A DNA stretch of 64,000 nucleotides. Origin: Macrotis lagotis. Its lineage: Eukaryota > Chordata > Mammalia > Peramelemorphia > Peramelidae. The notes beneath the pieces were generated by a model. That model made no database searches. It had not been told where the DNA came from and saw only the letters and a list, made by a program, of their open reading frames with translations. Position numbers and translations under genes: made by a program. Positions within the stretch are counted from its first letter, which is position 1, and each line of letters begins with the position of its first letter. Shown here in pieces: positions 21,231-31,879 of the stretch. The DNA lies in assembly GCF_037893015.1 (NCBI RefSeq), contig NC_133665.1:193560146-193624145 (forward strand), written 5' to 3'.

Positions 21231-22565
21231 AAAAGAAAAGAAGCAGTCTGGTGACTGCTCCTGCAAGACATGTGCCTACAGTAGCATATATGATGCCCCA
21301 GAAAATAAAGCTAAGTGCTGGTCCTGTCCAACAGTTCCACCTCAGACCTGGCCATTCTGTTTGCTGCTGCAGCTGAAGAAGCCCAGAATCTTTTCACTGG
21401 ATTTGCAGTTGAACCTTCTACACATTTTTCTTCCCCATTAGAATAGGAGCTCCTTGAGAGCAGGGACTGCCAGGTTTTTCTACCTGCAAACCCAAGACTT
21501 TATTCATTTTGGTCTATGTTGTTTTTCTGGTTTGATGAGGGAAGTGGTAAAGAAAATAAATGTTTGTCAATAAAAAAGGAGAAGGTATTTAAGAAGAAAT
21601 ATCCCAGGTAGCTCCTTAGGCTCTCCAGTTCTCTCCCCATCCTGGAAGTCCTTCAAGAATCTAGTTTAACAAAGACAGGGTCCAAAAGGGGAAGATCAAG
21701 GCAAATAAGACGACTAGTATTGTCTTGATTCTGGAGGGTCACTTTCCTCTACACTGAATGAGGCCTAAGCAAGCACAGCAAGCAGCACAGGACTAAGGAC
21801 AGGACAGGTCCCTGTGGTCCTCCACTAGACAACTGCAATTGGACTGATAAATGTTGCTATAGACTCAAACTATAAGAGGAAACCATGAGGATTCGGGCAG
21901 ACTTCATGTTGCCTTAGGAAACCACATATTAACATCTATATTCTATTTGAGTTTTATTTATTTGCCAAATATTTCCTAATTACATTTTAATCTGATTCTG
22001 GCTACACTTGGGAGTGCTGTGGCTGATGGGCCAGGTCTGATACCTACTCTGGCCAAAAAAAAAGGATCACAGGACTTACAAAAAGCCTAACTGAAACCCA
22101 GGAACATTTCCTTCATTATCCCCCATATACAAGTCTGAGATACCAAAAAAGAAAATTAGTGACCTAGTCTTTGATGAATTCATTCATGGTGGCTTAATAA
22201 TAATCACTTCATTTTACAGTTATTTAAATGAGGTATTATTAAATGCTAATAGTTACATTTAAATATAAACGTTCTGTCTCTGTCAATTTTCTAAAACTTA
22301 TATTAACATTTAACTTCCCCAGACCTCTAATTGTTAATATTCAGGATTCCAAATAGGGAACAGCAATGCAAATCTCTCACCTCCAGAGAAGAGGAGCCTA
22401 ACCTGGCCTAGGGGCCCAGAGGCAGCCTGGAGCAGCAGCGACTTTTTTTCCTGCAAACTACCTACCTATACAGGCTGGCTAACTCACACATACTACCTAC
22501 CCTTACTGCTCCAGACCCAAAAGGTAAAGAAATGGTGAATATTTTAATAAATTTAAGAAAAATAT
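21231..22565. other. Mostly unique DNA
   Basis: A 41-base segment at 21494-21534 is nearly identical to 19643-19683 and probably comes from the same element. AT-rich DNA near 22150-22320 shows no open frame. No gene is recognised. Confidence 0.4.
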
Positions 22566-22568
22566 CCA

Positions 22569-22706
22569 AGGGCAGCTAGGTGGCTCAGTGAATAGAGCAC
22601 TGGCCCTGGAAGTCAGGAGGACCTGAGTTCAAATCCAGCCTAAGACACTTAAGTCATTGCCTAGCTGTGTGATCTTGGGCAAATCACTTAAATCTATTGC
22701 CTTGAG
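22569..22706 (+). mobile_element. Marsupial CORE-SINE
   Basis: Order from 'gggcagctaggtggctcagtg' through 'gagttcaaatccagcctaag' to 'aaatctattgccttgag'. The A-tail is degraded. Confidence 0.88.
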
Positions 22707-22709
22707 TGT

Positions 22710-23735
22710 GCAAACTCCTGTAGTAAACAATGAGGATAAAAGCAGAAAACTCGGATGATGTTCAGTTAGATCCACTAGGAGGGAAGAGTTATAGTCACTT
22801 GCCTGGGTCTGAGATCTGCCTCTCTAGGTACTACCCCAGGCTGCTGCACTAGTTCATCTCTAAGGTAAGGAATGGGGGTACTTCCTCCTTTCACAACAGA
22901 TCTCACAACCCTTCAACCTTGGGCAGCATGCAGCCAGATTAAGGACAATGCCTCCCCTAACTTCTCAGTTACCTGGCCTTCAGACAACACACACAAAAAG
23001 GAAATCTCTCTGTCTCCCTCCATTCTGAAATGAGTCCCGGCTTAGGAGGAATAGCCAGCACTTGGGTCCCAATGACAAAGCCTTCAAGAGAACTCCATTT
23101 AACTCAATTTCCTAGCAAAGAAAGCAGCACATTAGTGAAAGACTTGGTTCACCTATTACTATAAATCAGGGGGAAGAAATGTGATTTGCAATAATAAAAA
23201 ACCAAACACCACCCCAAATGAGACCTTCAGGTCTCATCCAAAGACTTAACAGGAATGAAATCATGAAAATCTGCAGAACCCTGGAAGAGGCATCACAATC
23301 CGAGAGCGCTACTGAGACTTGGGAGTAAACAGAACTCAGAACAGACAACTGGCCCAAAAGCACAGAAAACATTCTTTCTGTGACAAATGTTACTGCATAG
23401 GGTTAGACAGAAGTGACCAGGCCCCCATCATGGCCTGGGAGAGGAGACAGGAAGGACCTGAAGTTGCCTTGGGAGGGTGGAACAGGTTTTGCCTAATGGG
23501 AGAAACTTCAAAGGCAGAGAATGGCCCAGATAGCTCCACAAAAGCCAGGAACTTGCAATTGCAAAGTCTAGGGGGTGAGGAGGGGCCCAGTCCGGCAATT
23601 CTACCAGTCAGGGACAGATCCAGGAGGACCATGACAAATTCAAGTTGGAACTTTATCCTATGGGTGATCTGAAGCAACTGGACATCTCTGAATGGCATCT
23701 CTGGCAGCTGGTCCAAGAAGAGAGCCTCCTCAGCA
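22710..23735. other. Unique DNA with overlapping chance frames
   Basis: Frames of 108-117 codons on both strands (23319-23672 plus, 23390-23716 minus) overlap one another. Neither product resembles a family I know, so I do not call a gene. Confidence 0.35.
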
Positions 23736-23739
23736 CAAG

Positions 23740-24060
23740 TCTGCTCATTCCCTTCCTCCCCCAGTCAGTTAAGCTCCAGTGGTTCCCTCTGACCTGGGGT
23801 TTGAAAGGAAAATCCTTTTCTGGCCCTTCTATCATAGTCTGGTCCCTTCCTACTTCCCCACTCTTTTTTGCACCAGTTCTCTTCTACACACCCCTCAAAG
23901 GGACATTGTCCTCCTGGCAGTTCCTCCCTCAGGATGGGCCATTTTCACGGCCACTCCCTCCGGCCCAGGTCTGGAATGCTCTCCCTCCCCTCTTCTGACT
24001 CTGGGCTTCCTGAAAGCTTCAGTCAGCTCACATACAAGCTTCCACCCCTCCAGTTCCCCA
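23740..24060 (+). mobile_element. L2 LINE remnant
   Basis: 'gttaagctccagtggttccctctgacc', 'tctggtcccttcctacttcccc', 'ggtctggaatgctctccctcccc' and 'tctgggcttcctgaaagcttcagtcagctcacat' are in L2 order. Overlapping plus frames here are L2-derived. Confidence 0.65.
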
Positions 24061-24074
24061 CAACCCCAGCAGAT

Positions 24075-24215
24075 GAAGAGGACTGGGCCTGGAGTCTGGA
24101 AAAGACAAGTTCAAATATCCTGCTTCAGACAGCTGTTACCCTAGGTGAGTCTTTTAACAGGTCTACCTCAGTTTCCTCAACTGTACAGTGAGAATCATAA
24201 TGAAGCCTATCTGCT
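24075..24215 (+). mobile_element. MIR remnant
   Basis: 'gactgggcctggagtctggaaaagacaagttcaaatatcctgc' and 'cctcagtttcctcaactgtacagtgag' give the MIR order. Confidence 0.7.
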
Positions 24216-24929
24216 CAGGCTCTAATGAGGAACCAATGAAAAAAATCAGCAAATCCCTTAGTCCACTTATATTGTACCTATCTCCTATAGACAAAATTTG
24301 TCTTCGCCAAGAGACAGCCCCTGCTTGGGCCTTTCTACGAATGCAGCACTTAGCACACGGCCCAGCCAGAGTGACAGGGTGTCCCAGTGGAGTACGTGCA
24401 GTATAAATGAAATGTGTCACCTCTAGAAGGGCCCACAGAGTCCACCAGATCCGGTCTACCCCATCCCCAACAAGCAAAGAAGGCCTCTAGCTGCCAGGGG
24501 TCCAAGTACCCCCCAGTAAAATGACTAAGACCTTAAAGGCATCACCAATGCCTTGCTTGGCTGGCTGGTGGGGTTTCATCTGCAGAGGTGTCCTATCCCA
24601 TCCAACTCTCCCCTGCACTTTCCCATCCATCAATGCTCTGACAAGGGGCACGCCAGGATGTACCAGGTAATCCTTTCCGGTTTTCTGCTCACTTTTGTGC
24701 TACCAACACTTCCTTGCCTGCTTGTGCCCGCCACACGTGGTCCTCCAGGCTGCTATTCCATGCCTTGCCAGTCATACAAGGCCATGAACAAGAGGATGTT
24801 AAAGCAAGAAGGTGGGCTCTCTCCTGGAGATGGCAAGCCGAAGCCTGCGACAACCCAAGGCTTCCTGGAGCCAACCTTCCAGATGCCCGGGGGTGGATTC
24901 TGTTTACACACCCTCAAGGCCCGGCAGAA
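24216..24929. other. Unique DNA at the left shore of the CpG island
   Basis: GC content climbs toward the island. No exon or repeat is recognised with confidence. Confidence 0.35.
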
Positions 24930-25194
24930 AGGTGTAGAGTGCGGGGTCCCGGGCGGCCCAGCCCAAGGAAGGACACGGGAGGAACCTGCCGAAAGGAGAC
25001 GCAGCAGGGCCGGGGCCGCGGGGAGGGAGAGGCGGCTCCGGGGAGCTGTCACGGCGGAGGCCCTGCCCCTCGCGCCGGCGCTCCCCTGGGAGGCTGCGGG
25101 CCGGGCAGGCAGGCGGGGCGGCCCCCGCGGCGCTTCGGCTTCGCGCAGGTCCGGGGCTTCACAAGCCACAACTAGGTCACGGGCTGCAGCGACG

Positions 25195-25635
25195 GGCCGG
25201 GGCCGGGGGATCGGGGCCGGGGGGATCAGGACCGGGGCCGGGGCCGGCGAGATCGGGGCCGGCGGGATCGGGGCCGGGGGGATCAGGGCCGGGGCCGGGG
25301 CCGGCGGGATCGGGGCCGGCGGGATCGGGGCCGGGGCCGGCGGGATCGGGGCCGGGGGGATCAGGGCCGGGGCCGGGGCCGGCGGGATCGGGGCCGGGGG
25401 GATCGGGCCCGGGGGGCCGGGGCCGGCGGGATCGGGGCCGGGGCCGGGGGGATCGGGGCCGGCAGGATCGGGGCCGGGGGGATCAGGACCGGGGCCGGAG
25501 CCGGGGAGATCGGGATCGGGGCCGGGGCCGGAGGGGCCGGGGCCGGGGCCGGGGGGATCGGGGCCGGGGCCGGGGCCGGGGGGATCGGGGCCGGGGCCGG
25601 GGCCGGGGGGATCGGGACCGGGGCTCCCCGGCCGC
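25195..25635. repeat. GATC/GGGGCC minisatellite in the CpG island
   Basis: About 20 tandem units each begin with GATC followed by GGGGCC or GGGCC blocks. Common unit lengths are 15, 21 and 27 bp, that is 15 plus one or two extra GGGGCC hexamers, usually ending GGCGG or GGGGG. Most steps are multiples of three, so reading frames stay open on both strands and yield false Gly/Ala/Ile and Pro/Gly/Asp proteins. The G-rich plus strand could form G-quadruplexes. Confidence 0.93.
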
Positions 25636-25971
25636 CTCGGCATGGCTGCCCGCCCCGCAGCCCGCGGCTCCCCGCCCCCACCCGGCCGCCCCCCCATCCC
25701 TGCGGCCGGGCCGGGGGGGGGGGGGGGCGCAGGGGCCGCGAGGGCTGGGCCGGGCCCCGGCTGCGCCCCCCGGGCCGGGCCCGGCTCCGTCCGGCCGCGC
25801 GGGGCGGGAGCGGCCTGTCCCGGGGCCGCAGAGCGAGGCGCCCCGCCCCGCCCCGCCGGGCCCCCCGCCGCCGCCCCCCAACCGTCGGGGCCGGCCGCGC
25901 CCCGCGCCCCGCGCCCCGCGCCCCGCGCCGCCGCCTCCCCCGGCCGGGCCCGGCCCGGGGCAGAGACTCAC

Positions 25972-26029
25972 CCATGGCGCCGCCGCCGCCGCCGCTCTTC
26001 TCCTCAGCCGCCCGCTCACTGACCGACAT
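25972..26029 (-). CDS. Candidate first coding exon of an unidentified gene
   Basis: On the minus strand an ATG at 26029-26027 opens 19 codons (MSVSERAAEEKS, then five Gly, then Ala-Met) plus one base. The exon ends at ATGG|GTGAGTC, a strong splice donor whose GT lies at 25971-25970. The last Met is itself an ATG in excellent context (GGCGCCATGG), so translation could also begin there with Met-Gly across the intron. A CRE-like site and CpG-rich DNA lie upstream, as for a housekeeping promoter. I do not recognise the protein. The exon is inferred from start context, donor and island position only, and no downstream exon is certain. Confidence 0.45.
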
Positions 26030-26194
26030 CCCCTCCCCCGGCCAGGCCGCCCGCCCGCCGCCGATTCTCCAAGGCCGCCTGCGCCGCTGACGCAGCGGAG
26101 CCTCGCGCCCGGCCGCGGCCCCTACGCACGCGGCCGCTACGCACGCCGCCCCCCCGCACGCCGCCCGCCCCGCCCTCCGCCGCCGCGCGCGGCC

Positions 26195-26204
26195 TCTCGC
26201 GAGA
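26195..26204. promoter_or_regulatory. TCTCGCGAGA palindromic promoter element
   Basis: A perfect 10-bp copy of the TCTCGCGAGA motif, known as a common element of TATA-less, CpG-island and often bidirectional mammalian promoters. It lies 166 bp upstream of the minus-strand ATG and 16 bp before a plus-strand ATG at 26220. Function here is inferred. Confidence 0.65.
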
Positions 26205-26390
26205 GCGCCCGGGGCGGCCATGTCGCGGCCGGGAAGGCGGCGGGCTCGGGGGCGCGGCCGGGCCGGGGTCCCCTCGGAGGGGCCGGCGGCCCGCGCGCCT
26301 GCCGGCGGCCGCGCTGGGCCCGGGCGGCCGCGGGCCTCGGGGCCGGCCCCGGAGCTCGGGCCGCGGGCGGGGCGCGGCTCCTGCCCGCAC

Positions 26391-26403
26391 CAAAGATGGC
26401 CGC
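26391..26403 (+). promoter_or_regulatory. YY1-like site overlapping an ATG
   Basis: 'caaagatggccgc' is close to the AAGATGGCGGC motif often found just after transcription starts, with one mismatch in the core (GCC for GCG). The plus-strand ATG at 26396 sits inside it. It may mark a second, rightward start. Confidence 0.35.
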
Positions 26404-27122
26404 CGGCCCGGCCCGGCCCGGCCGCCTGCGCCCGGCGGGCTACGCCGTTGGCGGAGGGCGAGGCCGCGCGGGCCCCTGGCTGCGCCCCTGGCGCGGGGCC
26501 GGGCCGGGCCCCCGCACTCGGGGTTCTGCGCGCGACGCCCGGGCCTCACAAAGGAGGCCCCGAACCCGGGCGACGGCACCGCGGGCGGCCCCGGCCCAGG
26601 GCGGGGCGCGGCTCCCCGACGCTCGAGGGGCCGCGGCAAGTGCAGCCGAGCCCCGAAGGCCGGGGGCCGCCCTCGGAGCAGGCACGGGCCCTTGTCCGGC
26701 CTCACGGGGGCCGCCGGGCCTCCGGGACGGGACAGGCCTGGCCGAGCCCGGGCCGCGGCCACTTTGGGCCCCGTGGCCCAGGCCTCAAAGCCCCCCAGCA
26801 GCGCCCCGCGGGCCCGTTTCCACGCCAGTAAAAGGAAGAGCTGGTGGCGGACGGGGTGCCGCTCCCGCCAAGGGCAGGTGCCACCTCGCGCCCTGTGCCG
26901 CAGCCGGGCAGGGCGCCCGGAGGCCCCCAAGAGGGCACACTGCGTGGCAGCTAGTTTTTGCCACGGGACTCGCAGGGGCCGCCTGAACCACCCGACTGGC
27001 CGCCGGAGGCTCGGCTGCTGCCCGCCACCCCTCCTGCACCCTCCGGGGGCCGGGGTGCCGTCGGCCTTCACAGGCTCGAGACTCCCCTTGCAACCCTTCA
27101 CGGGGGGGACCGGCCCGGCCCG

Positions 27123-27129
27123 GCCAATC
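27123..27129 (+). promoter_or_regulatory. CCAAT box at the right edge of the island
   Basis: 'gccaatca' is an exact NF-Y type CCAAT core, in GC-rich sequence just before base composition returns to the flank level. Confidence 0.3.
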
Positions 27130-27426
27130 ACAAAACCGGGAGAGTTCTCCCAATCCCATTCCAAACAGGGCAGACCCCAAATTAGAAGAATCCAGTCCCG
27201 ACCCGACAAGAATGACCTAGAGATCTTGACCCAACGCAACTGTGCAATTAGGCACCTGGAGATTATCCCACAGCCCTGTGACGAGGAGGCTCAGCAGCAT
27301 AACATGCCTCATATGATGGGATCATAGCAGGGACATGGCATGGGACGGGCAGACCTGAGACTGTAGCAAATCCTGAGAGCCTATGAAATCCAGGTGGGAG
27401 GGGAAAGAGTTCCTGTTATAGGTTTG

Positions 27427-27570
27427 GGTTTTTTGCAAGGCAGTGCGGTTAGGTGGCTTGCCCAAGGCCACACAGCTAGGTCATATTGAGTGTCTGAGGT
27501 CAAATTGGAACTCAGGTTCTCCTGACTGCAGGCTGGTGCTCTATTCATTGTGCCACCTAGCCACCCCAGG
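27427..27570 (-). mobile_element. CORE-SINE, reverse
   Basis: 'ttttttgcaaggcagtgcggtt' to 'tattcattgtgccacctagccacccc'. It is moderately diverged and lies just right of the CpG island. Confidence 0.9.
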
Positions 27571-27839
27571 AAACAGTTTCTAAAGACTATATAATACCTG
27601 ATGTAGTAATACCGCCTTGTGCCTCAGGAGCCTGTAGGATTTGTGAATAAAGCCTTCAATTTTTCTCTCACTCTAGCAGGTTCTTCTTTCATTAAGAGAT
27701 AACACCAAGCTATAAGTATAAGGATAATTATCCCCTCTCCCCAAATACTGTATGGTCTTTGGAGAAGTCACTAAAGGGAGTGAAAACTTGGGGGTCAGCC
27801 CTTCTCCACTTCTGTTCTAGGGCCTGATCTTGCCTCCTT

Positions 27840-28345
27840 TCACTCAGGTGCCAGGTCCTAGGCTAGGCTCTGGGAAGACAAGGGACTGTCCCCAAGTAGC
27901 TTAAGAGGGATATACAGGACAATATAAATGCAAAGTAATGGTGAGAGAGGTTATGAGAGGAATCAGAAAAGGACTGGTCTTAGAGCTAAGCCTTAGAGAA
28001 AGCAAGGAAAGATCCTAAGAGGTTGAGGTAAGGAATGTCAGGCAAGGGGAATAACCAAATCCAAAACCTGGAAGTAGAAAATTCAATGCCAGATAAGTAA
28101 ACTACTAGTGTAGTGGGTAAGGGGAAGAGGCATGGTGAAATCAGTCTTGAAAGCCAGGTAGGAGCCAAATGGTGAAGGGCCTTAGATAGGAAATTGAGAA
28201 GCATACATTTTGTCCTTGAGACAATAAGGGCCCATTAAAGCTTTCTGAGTGAGACAATAGGAAGGTCACAGGGTCACCACATGGAAGAGAGATTGGAGAT
28301 GGCAGAGGTAGGAGGCAGGATGGCAAGAAGTCTGTTGACCCCAAA
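27840..28345 (-). mobile_element. L2 LINE remnant, reverse
   Basis: 'ggctctgggaagacaagggactgtccccaagtagctt', 'ttgaaagccaggtaggagccaaatggtgaagggcctta', 'acaataggaaggtcacagggtcacc' and 'gagattggagatggcagagg' are the complement-of-L2 order. Confidence 0.6.
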
Positions 28346-28349
28346 CATT

Positions 28350-29015
28350 AAGCTATTCCCTCCCTGGAAAGCACTATGTTAAGCTACTAGGAAAGCAGGG
28401 GAATAGGGAAGAGGGCTGGGGAAGACTGAGGAAGGGGAGGACAGAAACACTCCAGGCCTGGGGACAATTTGTTCAGAAACTCAAGGCAATCTGAGGAGTA
28501 GCAGGGAAGCTGGATGCCATGCCTCTCTGATGTAGTTAACACAAAATGACAAATCAAGGCTTCTTTCCAGGCCCTCACCTCCTGACATCTTAAGAGCCAA
28601 TCTATGTGTTGTCCCCAGAACAGATCTGCTCTGTGTACTCTGGGTCTACAATTAGCTGCTCTTTACATCTTCCTTGTCTTGGATGCCATTTCTGCTTCCT
28701 CATACACCATCTTAGCCCAAGTGTTAGCTATCTCAGCTAACTCAGGGATTTATCCAGGCTTTTTCAGATGAACTCTGGGCACCTTAAGCCCAGGCTAAGC
28801 AAATCTAATCATCTGTAAAGAAAAAAGGCTAGGCATTGACCTGAGCTCCAAGGAGACTAAGAGGTTCTACCCTATTCACTCATGTTTTGGGCTTATCAAA
28901 TATTAGATGACTTTAGGGGGTCAAAGCAAGTGGGGAAGTAGTCACCTGATCAGTAGACCAGCAAAGGTCAATTTGTGAGAAATACAAACCAAAAAGCTAT
29001 GAAGAATGAATGACC
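28350..29015. other. Unique DNA
   Basis: No repeat or gene is recognised. Confidence 0.4.
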
Positions 29016-29017
29016 TT

Positions 29018-29171
29018 GGGGCGGCTAGGTGGTACAATGGATAGAGCACCAGCCCCGGAGTCAGGAGGACCTGAGTTCAAATCCAGCCTCAGACACTTAA
29101 TAATTACCTAGCTGTGTGGCCTTGGGCATGCCACTTAATCCATTTGTCTTGCAAAAACCTAAATTAAAAAA
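29018..29171 (+). mobile_element. Marsupial CORE-SINE
   Basis: Complete from 'ggggcggctaggtggtacaatgg' to 'cttgcaaaaacctaaattaaaa'. Target copies 'aagaatgaatgacctt' (left, to 29017) and 'aaagaatgacctt' (right, to 29184) flank it. Confidence 0.93.
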
Positions 29172-29184
29172 AAAGAATGACCTT

Positions 29185-30330
29185 TAGTGAATACCTACTA
29201 TGTGACCCACATACCCTATGGGGTAAGGAGATGCCTACTGGTCCCAGGGGTAGGCAGAGCAATGGGTCAGTCCATAGTTTACCTTGGTGACCACTCCCAA
29301 GGATTCACTTAACCTAAAATCAGCAACTCTCTGTGAAGACCTCATGGTTAAGACAAACACCTCTTTATGTTCCATAGGAAAAACCCTGCTATATGCAGAG
29401 GAGGATGAACTAACAAGGCCACAGCTGCCAACACTTGAGCACTACCAGGGCTAAAGCAGAAATGGGCAGGAATGGGAAATGGGGATATGCTTCAGGGTGG
29501 AGCCACTGGCCTTCACAAACCAGACCATGCATTGATCTTGGCCACAGCTCTCCCCTGCCTTTAGTTTAAAAACCTAATGCAAATAAATTGAACTGAGCTC
29601 TTCAGAAAGGACATATTGACTGCACAAGCCAAAAGAGAATGACTTCAGCCTGGGATATTTCTAGCATCAAACTAGCATAGGCCAGGCTTCCTTCAGCAAG
29701 CCCATGACCCATGTTAGCCTTTTCCTGAAAATCCATCTCCAAAGCCTCCATGCCTAGAAAAGCAGGAAACCCAGAGAGGAAACAGGCACATCTAGCCTGA
29801 AACCCACAGGCAAAAATCCTTGGTTTATGGGAGACAGTTGCCCCAAGGGAGCCTAGCCTAGCCAAATGCTGAGTCACCATTAACAGAGTAGTCCATCATT
29901 TTGTGTCCTTGCTGAGGATCAATGGCCATGGGATAACTGACCAAAGTCCAAGGGATTTCTGTGTCCATGCTGGAGAGGACCTGACGCAGATATGTAAGCA
30001 TTAGAGCATGTTTAAGAAAGGACATCTTTAAGATGATGGTTCTGACCATCACTTTGGCTTTTAGTTCTTTGGAAGGGGAGTGCTTCAAATGCCATAACAC
30101 ATTGAGTTAGGGGTGTGCTGGTCACTGAGCTTTCCCCATTGGGGAATATCCAAGATTTCAAACAAAAAAAAAAATACCCATCCCAACAAGGACAATGGAG
30201 AGGTACATAGAGGGATGGTAGGCAGGTTGCAACAGATGAAACATGGAGTAAAAGATGTCATCAAAGAAATGTGGGCACTACTAGATCTCCAATTATTTTA
30301 TCACAGTGCTGGTTGACCAAAAAAAAATAT
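29185..30330. other. Unique DNA
   Basis: Short frames on both strands (for example 29602-29880 minus) have no recognisable product. No repeat is identified. Confidence 0.4.
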
Positions 30331-30333
30331 TGA

Positions 30334-30474
30334 AGGGTGGCCAGGTGGCGCAGTGGATAAAGCACTGGCTCGAGTCAGGAGTACCTGAGTTCAAATCTGA
30401 TCTCAGATACTATCTGTGTGACCTTGGGCAAGTCACTTAACTCCATTGCCTTGCAAAAACCAAAAAGAAAAAAA
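30334..30474 (+). mobile_element. Marsupial CORE-SINE, middle shortened
   Basis: 'agggtggccaggtggcgcagtgg' to 'cattgccttgcaaaaaccaaaaag'. The 'acacttaataattacctagctg' part is reduced to 'atactatctg'. Confidence 0.9.
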
Positions 30475-30739
30475 AGAAAAGCAGAGTAGAGGAAAAGACT
30501 AAAAAATGAAAGCAAATGAAAACAATCTAGTATTTGATAAGCCCAAAACATAAGTGAATAGGGGTAGAACCTCCTTCATGACCTCATGAAAACACATTCC
30601 AATTCTTCAAAAGTAAGGAAAATTTTAAAAAATTCTCTTTCTTTTCCTCCTACCCTGCCTTTGGGTGAAGATGGAACCAAACCTCTGATCAAGAAAATGA
30701 TGTCCTAATTTTTCTATCTCCAATTTTTTCCTCAAGGAT

Positions 30740-30935
30740 ATGTTTTTTTCTCTCAACACATTCACTTTTGATCAATGTATAACATGGAACCAACATAAAG
30801 ATTATCAGATTGTCTTCTGTGGGGGGGAGGGAAGGGGGGGAGAAAAACTGTAAATTCAAATCCTTACCCAAAAATGATAGGTAGAAATTACTATTGAATA
30901 AAATTGGAAAACAAAATATTAAAAAAAAAAAGAAG
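30740..30935 (+). mobile_element. L1 3' end fragment, G-rich tail type
   Basis: 'cttttgatcaatgtataacatgg', 'agattgtcttctgtgggggggaggg', 'gaaaaactgtaaattcaaatcc' and a final 'aaaattggaaaacaaaatatt' plus A-tail. Same type as 20970-21230. Confidence 0.65.
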
Positions 30936-30939
30936 AAGA

Positions 30940-31745
30940 AAATGTTGTCCATAAAGGTTTAGTGATGTCCCTAAGGTTACATCATGGCAGAGTACAATAC
31001 ACTACTGACATGAAATTAAAAAGTCAAAAGTCGAATTTTTAAGGATGATTAGGGTTGAGGCAGAGAGGCTGGGATAGTTCCAACCCCCCTTGGTGGGCCA
31101 ACAAAGTAGGCGCCCATTATCTAGAAAATAAATACAATTCCTCTTCTATGGAAAGGGTTCCCCAACCACCTTAAGGAATCCTAGCCCATCAATTAGCGGT
31201 AAGCTAGTCATTCCCATCTCGAACAATGGTATCTTCTCTTTAAACCAGACTTTCTGAAGATACTGAAGGCTTTGCTGGGGACACGTGGATATTTGCCATC
31301 CGCAGGTGTTGTTCCCTCCACTTGCTACCACTCCTGCTGGGGCTTCCTTTGACCTCTGTACCCATCTCTATTTGACAACTCTTGCCTAGGCCTCTGCGAT
31401 TGTTGGATTGTTGACTCTCTGGCTTACCTCAAGCTTTGATTATCCTCTCAAGTGTTCTTATTACCAGTGCCCTTGAGAACTAAACATTTTGGGGATCCAA
31501 TTCCTGCCTGCTCAGCTCTATGAGGCTTCAGAAAAGGAAGGCTCCATCAGCTGGCCAATAAACATTAAGCTCTTATTGGGTATCATCAAGTGTGCTATGT
31601 GCTGCTCATTGCCCCCAAGGAAGTCATCCTAATGAAGGAGACAATATGCACATGCTATATGTGTGTATATATGATCTCGATATAAAGCCATACAAAACAG
31701 CCCAGGACAGCAGTTCCAAAGAGTGAAGACAAGGAGAGAGCAGGT
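30940..31745. other. Unique DNA
   Basis: No gene is recognised. The pyrimidine-rich segment 31375-31500 could be an old LTR or L2 piece, but I cannot assign it. Confidence 0.35.
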
Positions 31746-31760
31746 CCCTTCCCCATTTTT

Positions 31761-31862
31761 TTTTATTAAAATGGCTTTTATTAAGATTTTTTTTTTGTTT
31801 TTAGGTTTTTGCAAGGCAATGGGGTTAAGTGGCTTGCCCAAGGCCACACGGCTAGGTAATTA
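31761..31862 (-). mobile_element. 5'-truncated CORE-SINE, reverse
   Basis: A T-rich tail, then 'aggtttttgcaaggcaatggggttaagtgg' and 'cacacggctaggtaatta', ending abruptly. The 14-mer 'cccttccccatttt' is duplicated exactly at 31746-31759 and 31863-31876, so the truncation occurred at insertion. Confidence 0.93.
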
Positions 31863-31879
31863 CCCTTCCCCATTTTAAT

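Larger units (their letters stand above)
24930..27150. promoter_or_regulatory. Large CpG island, probable housekeeping-type promoter
   Basis: About 2.2 kb is very rich in G, C and undepleted CpG, in sharp contrast to the AT-rich flanks. It holds many GC boxes (for example 'ccccgccccgcc' near 25845), a TCTCGCGAGA palindrome, a CRE-like TGACGCAG (26088-26095), a YY1-like site and a CCAAT box at the right edge. No TATA box stands out. Islands of this kind normally mark a transcription start and are often bidirectional. The minus-strand exon at 25972-26029 is the best start in it. The long frames across the island on both strands reflect low stop density and tandem repeats. Confidence 0.88.

Noticed and set aside
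24553..26022. A 489-codon plus-strand open frame, and 286-407-codon minus frames, across the CpG island
   Set aside because: They run through the GATC/GGGGCC minisatellite and very GC-rich DNA. Most unit lengths are multiples of three and stops are rare there, so all frames look long. The products are Gly/Ala/Pro/Arg low-complexity without domains.
26220..26831. A plus-strand gene starting at ATG 26220 or 26396
   Set aside because: The products are Arg/Gly/Pro/Ala-rich with no domain, overlap other frames, and no donor stands out. The ATGs may be near a rightward start, but no coding exon can be supported.
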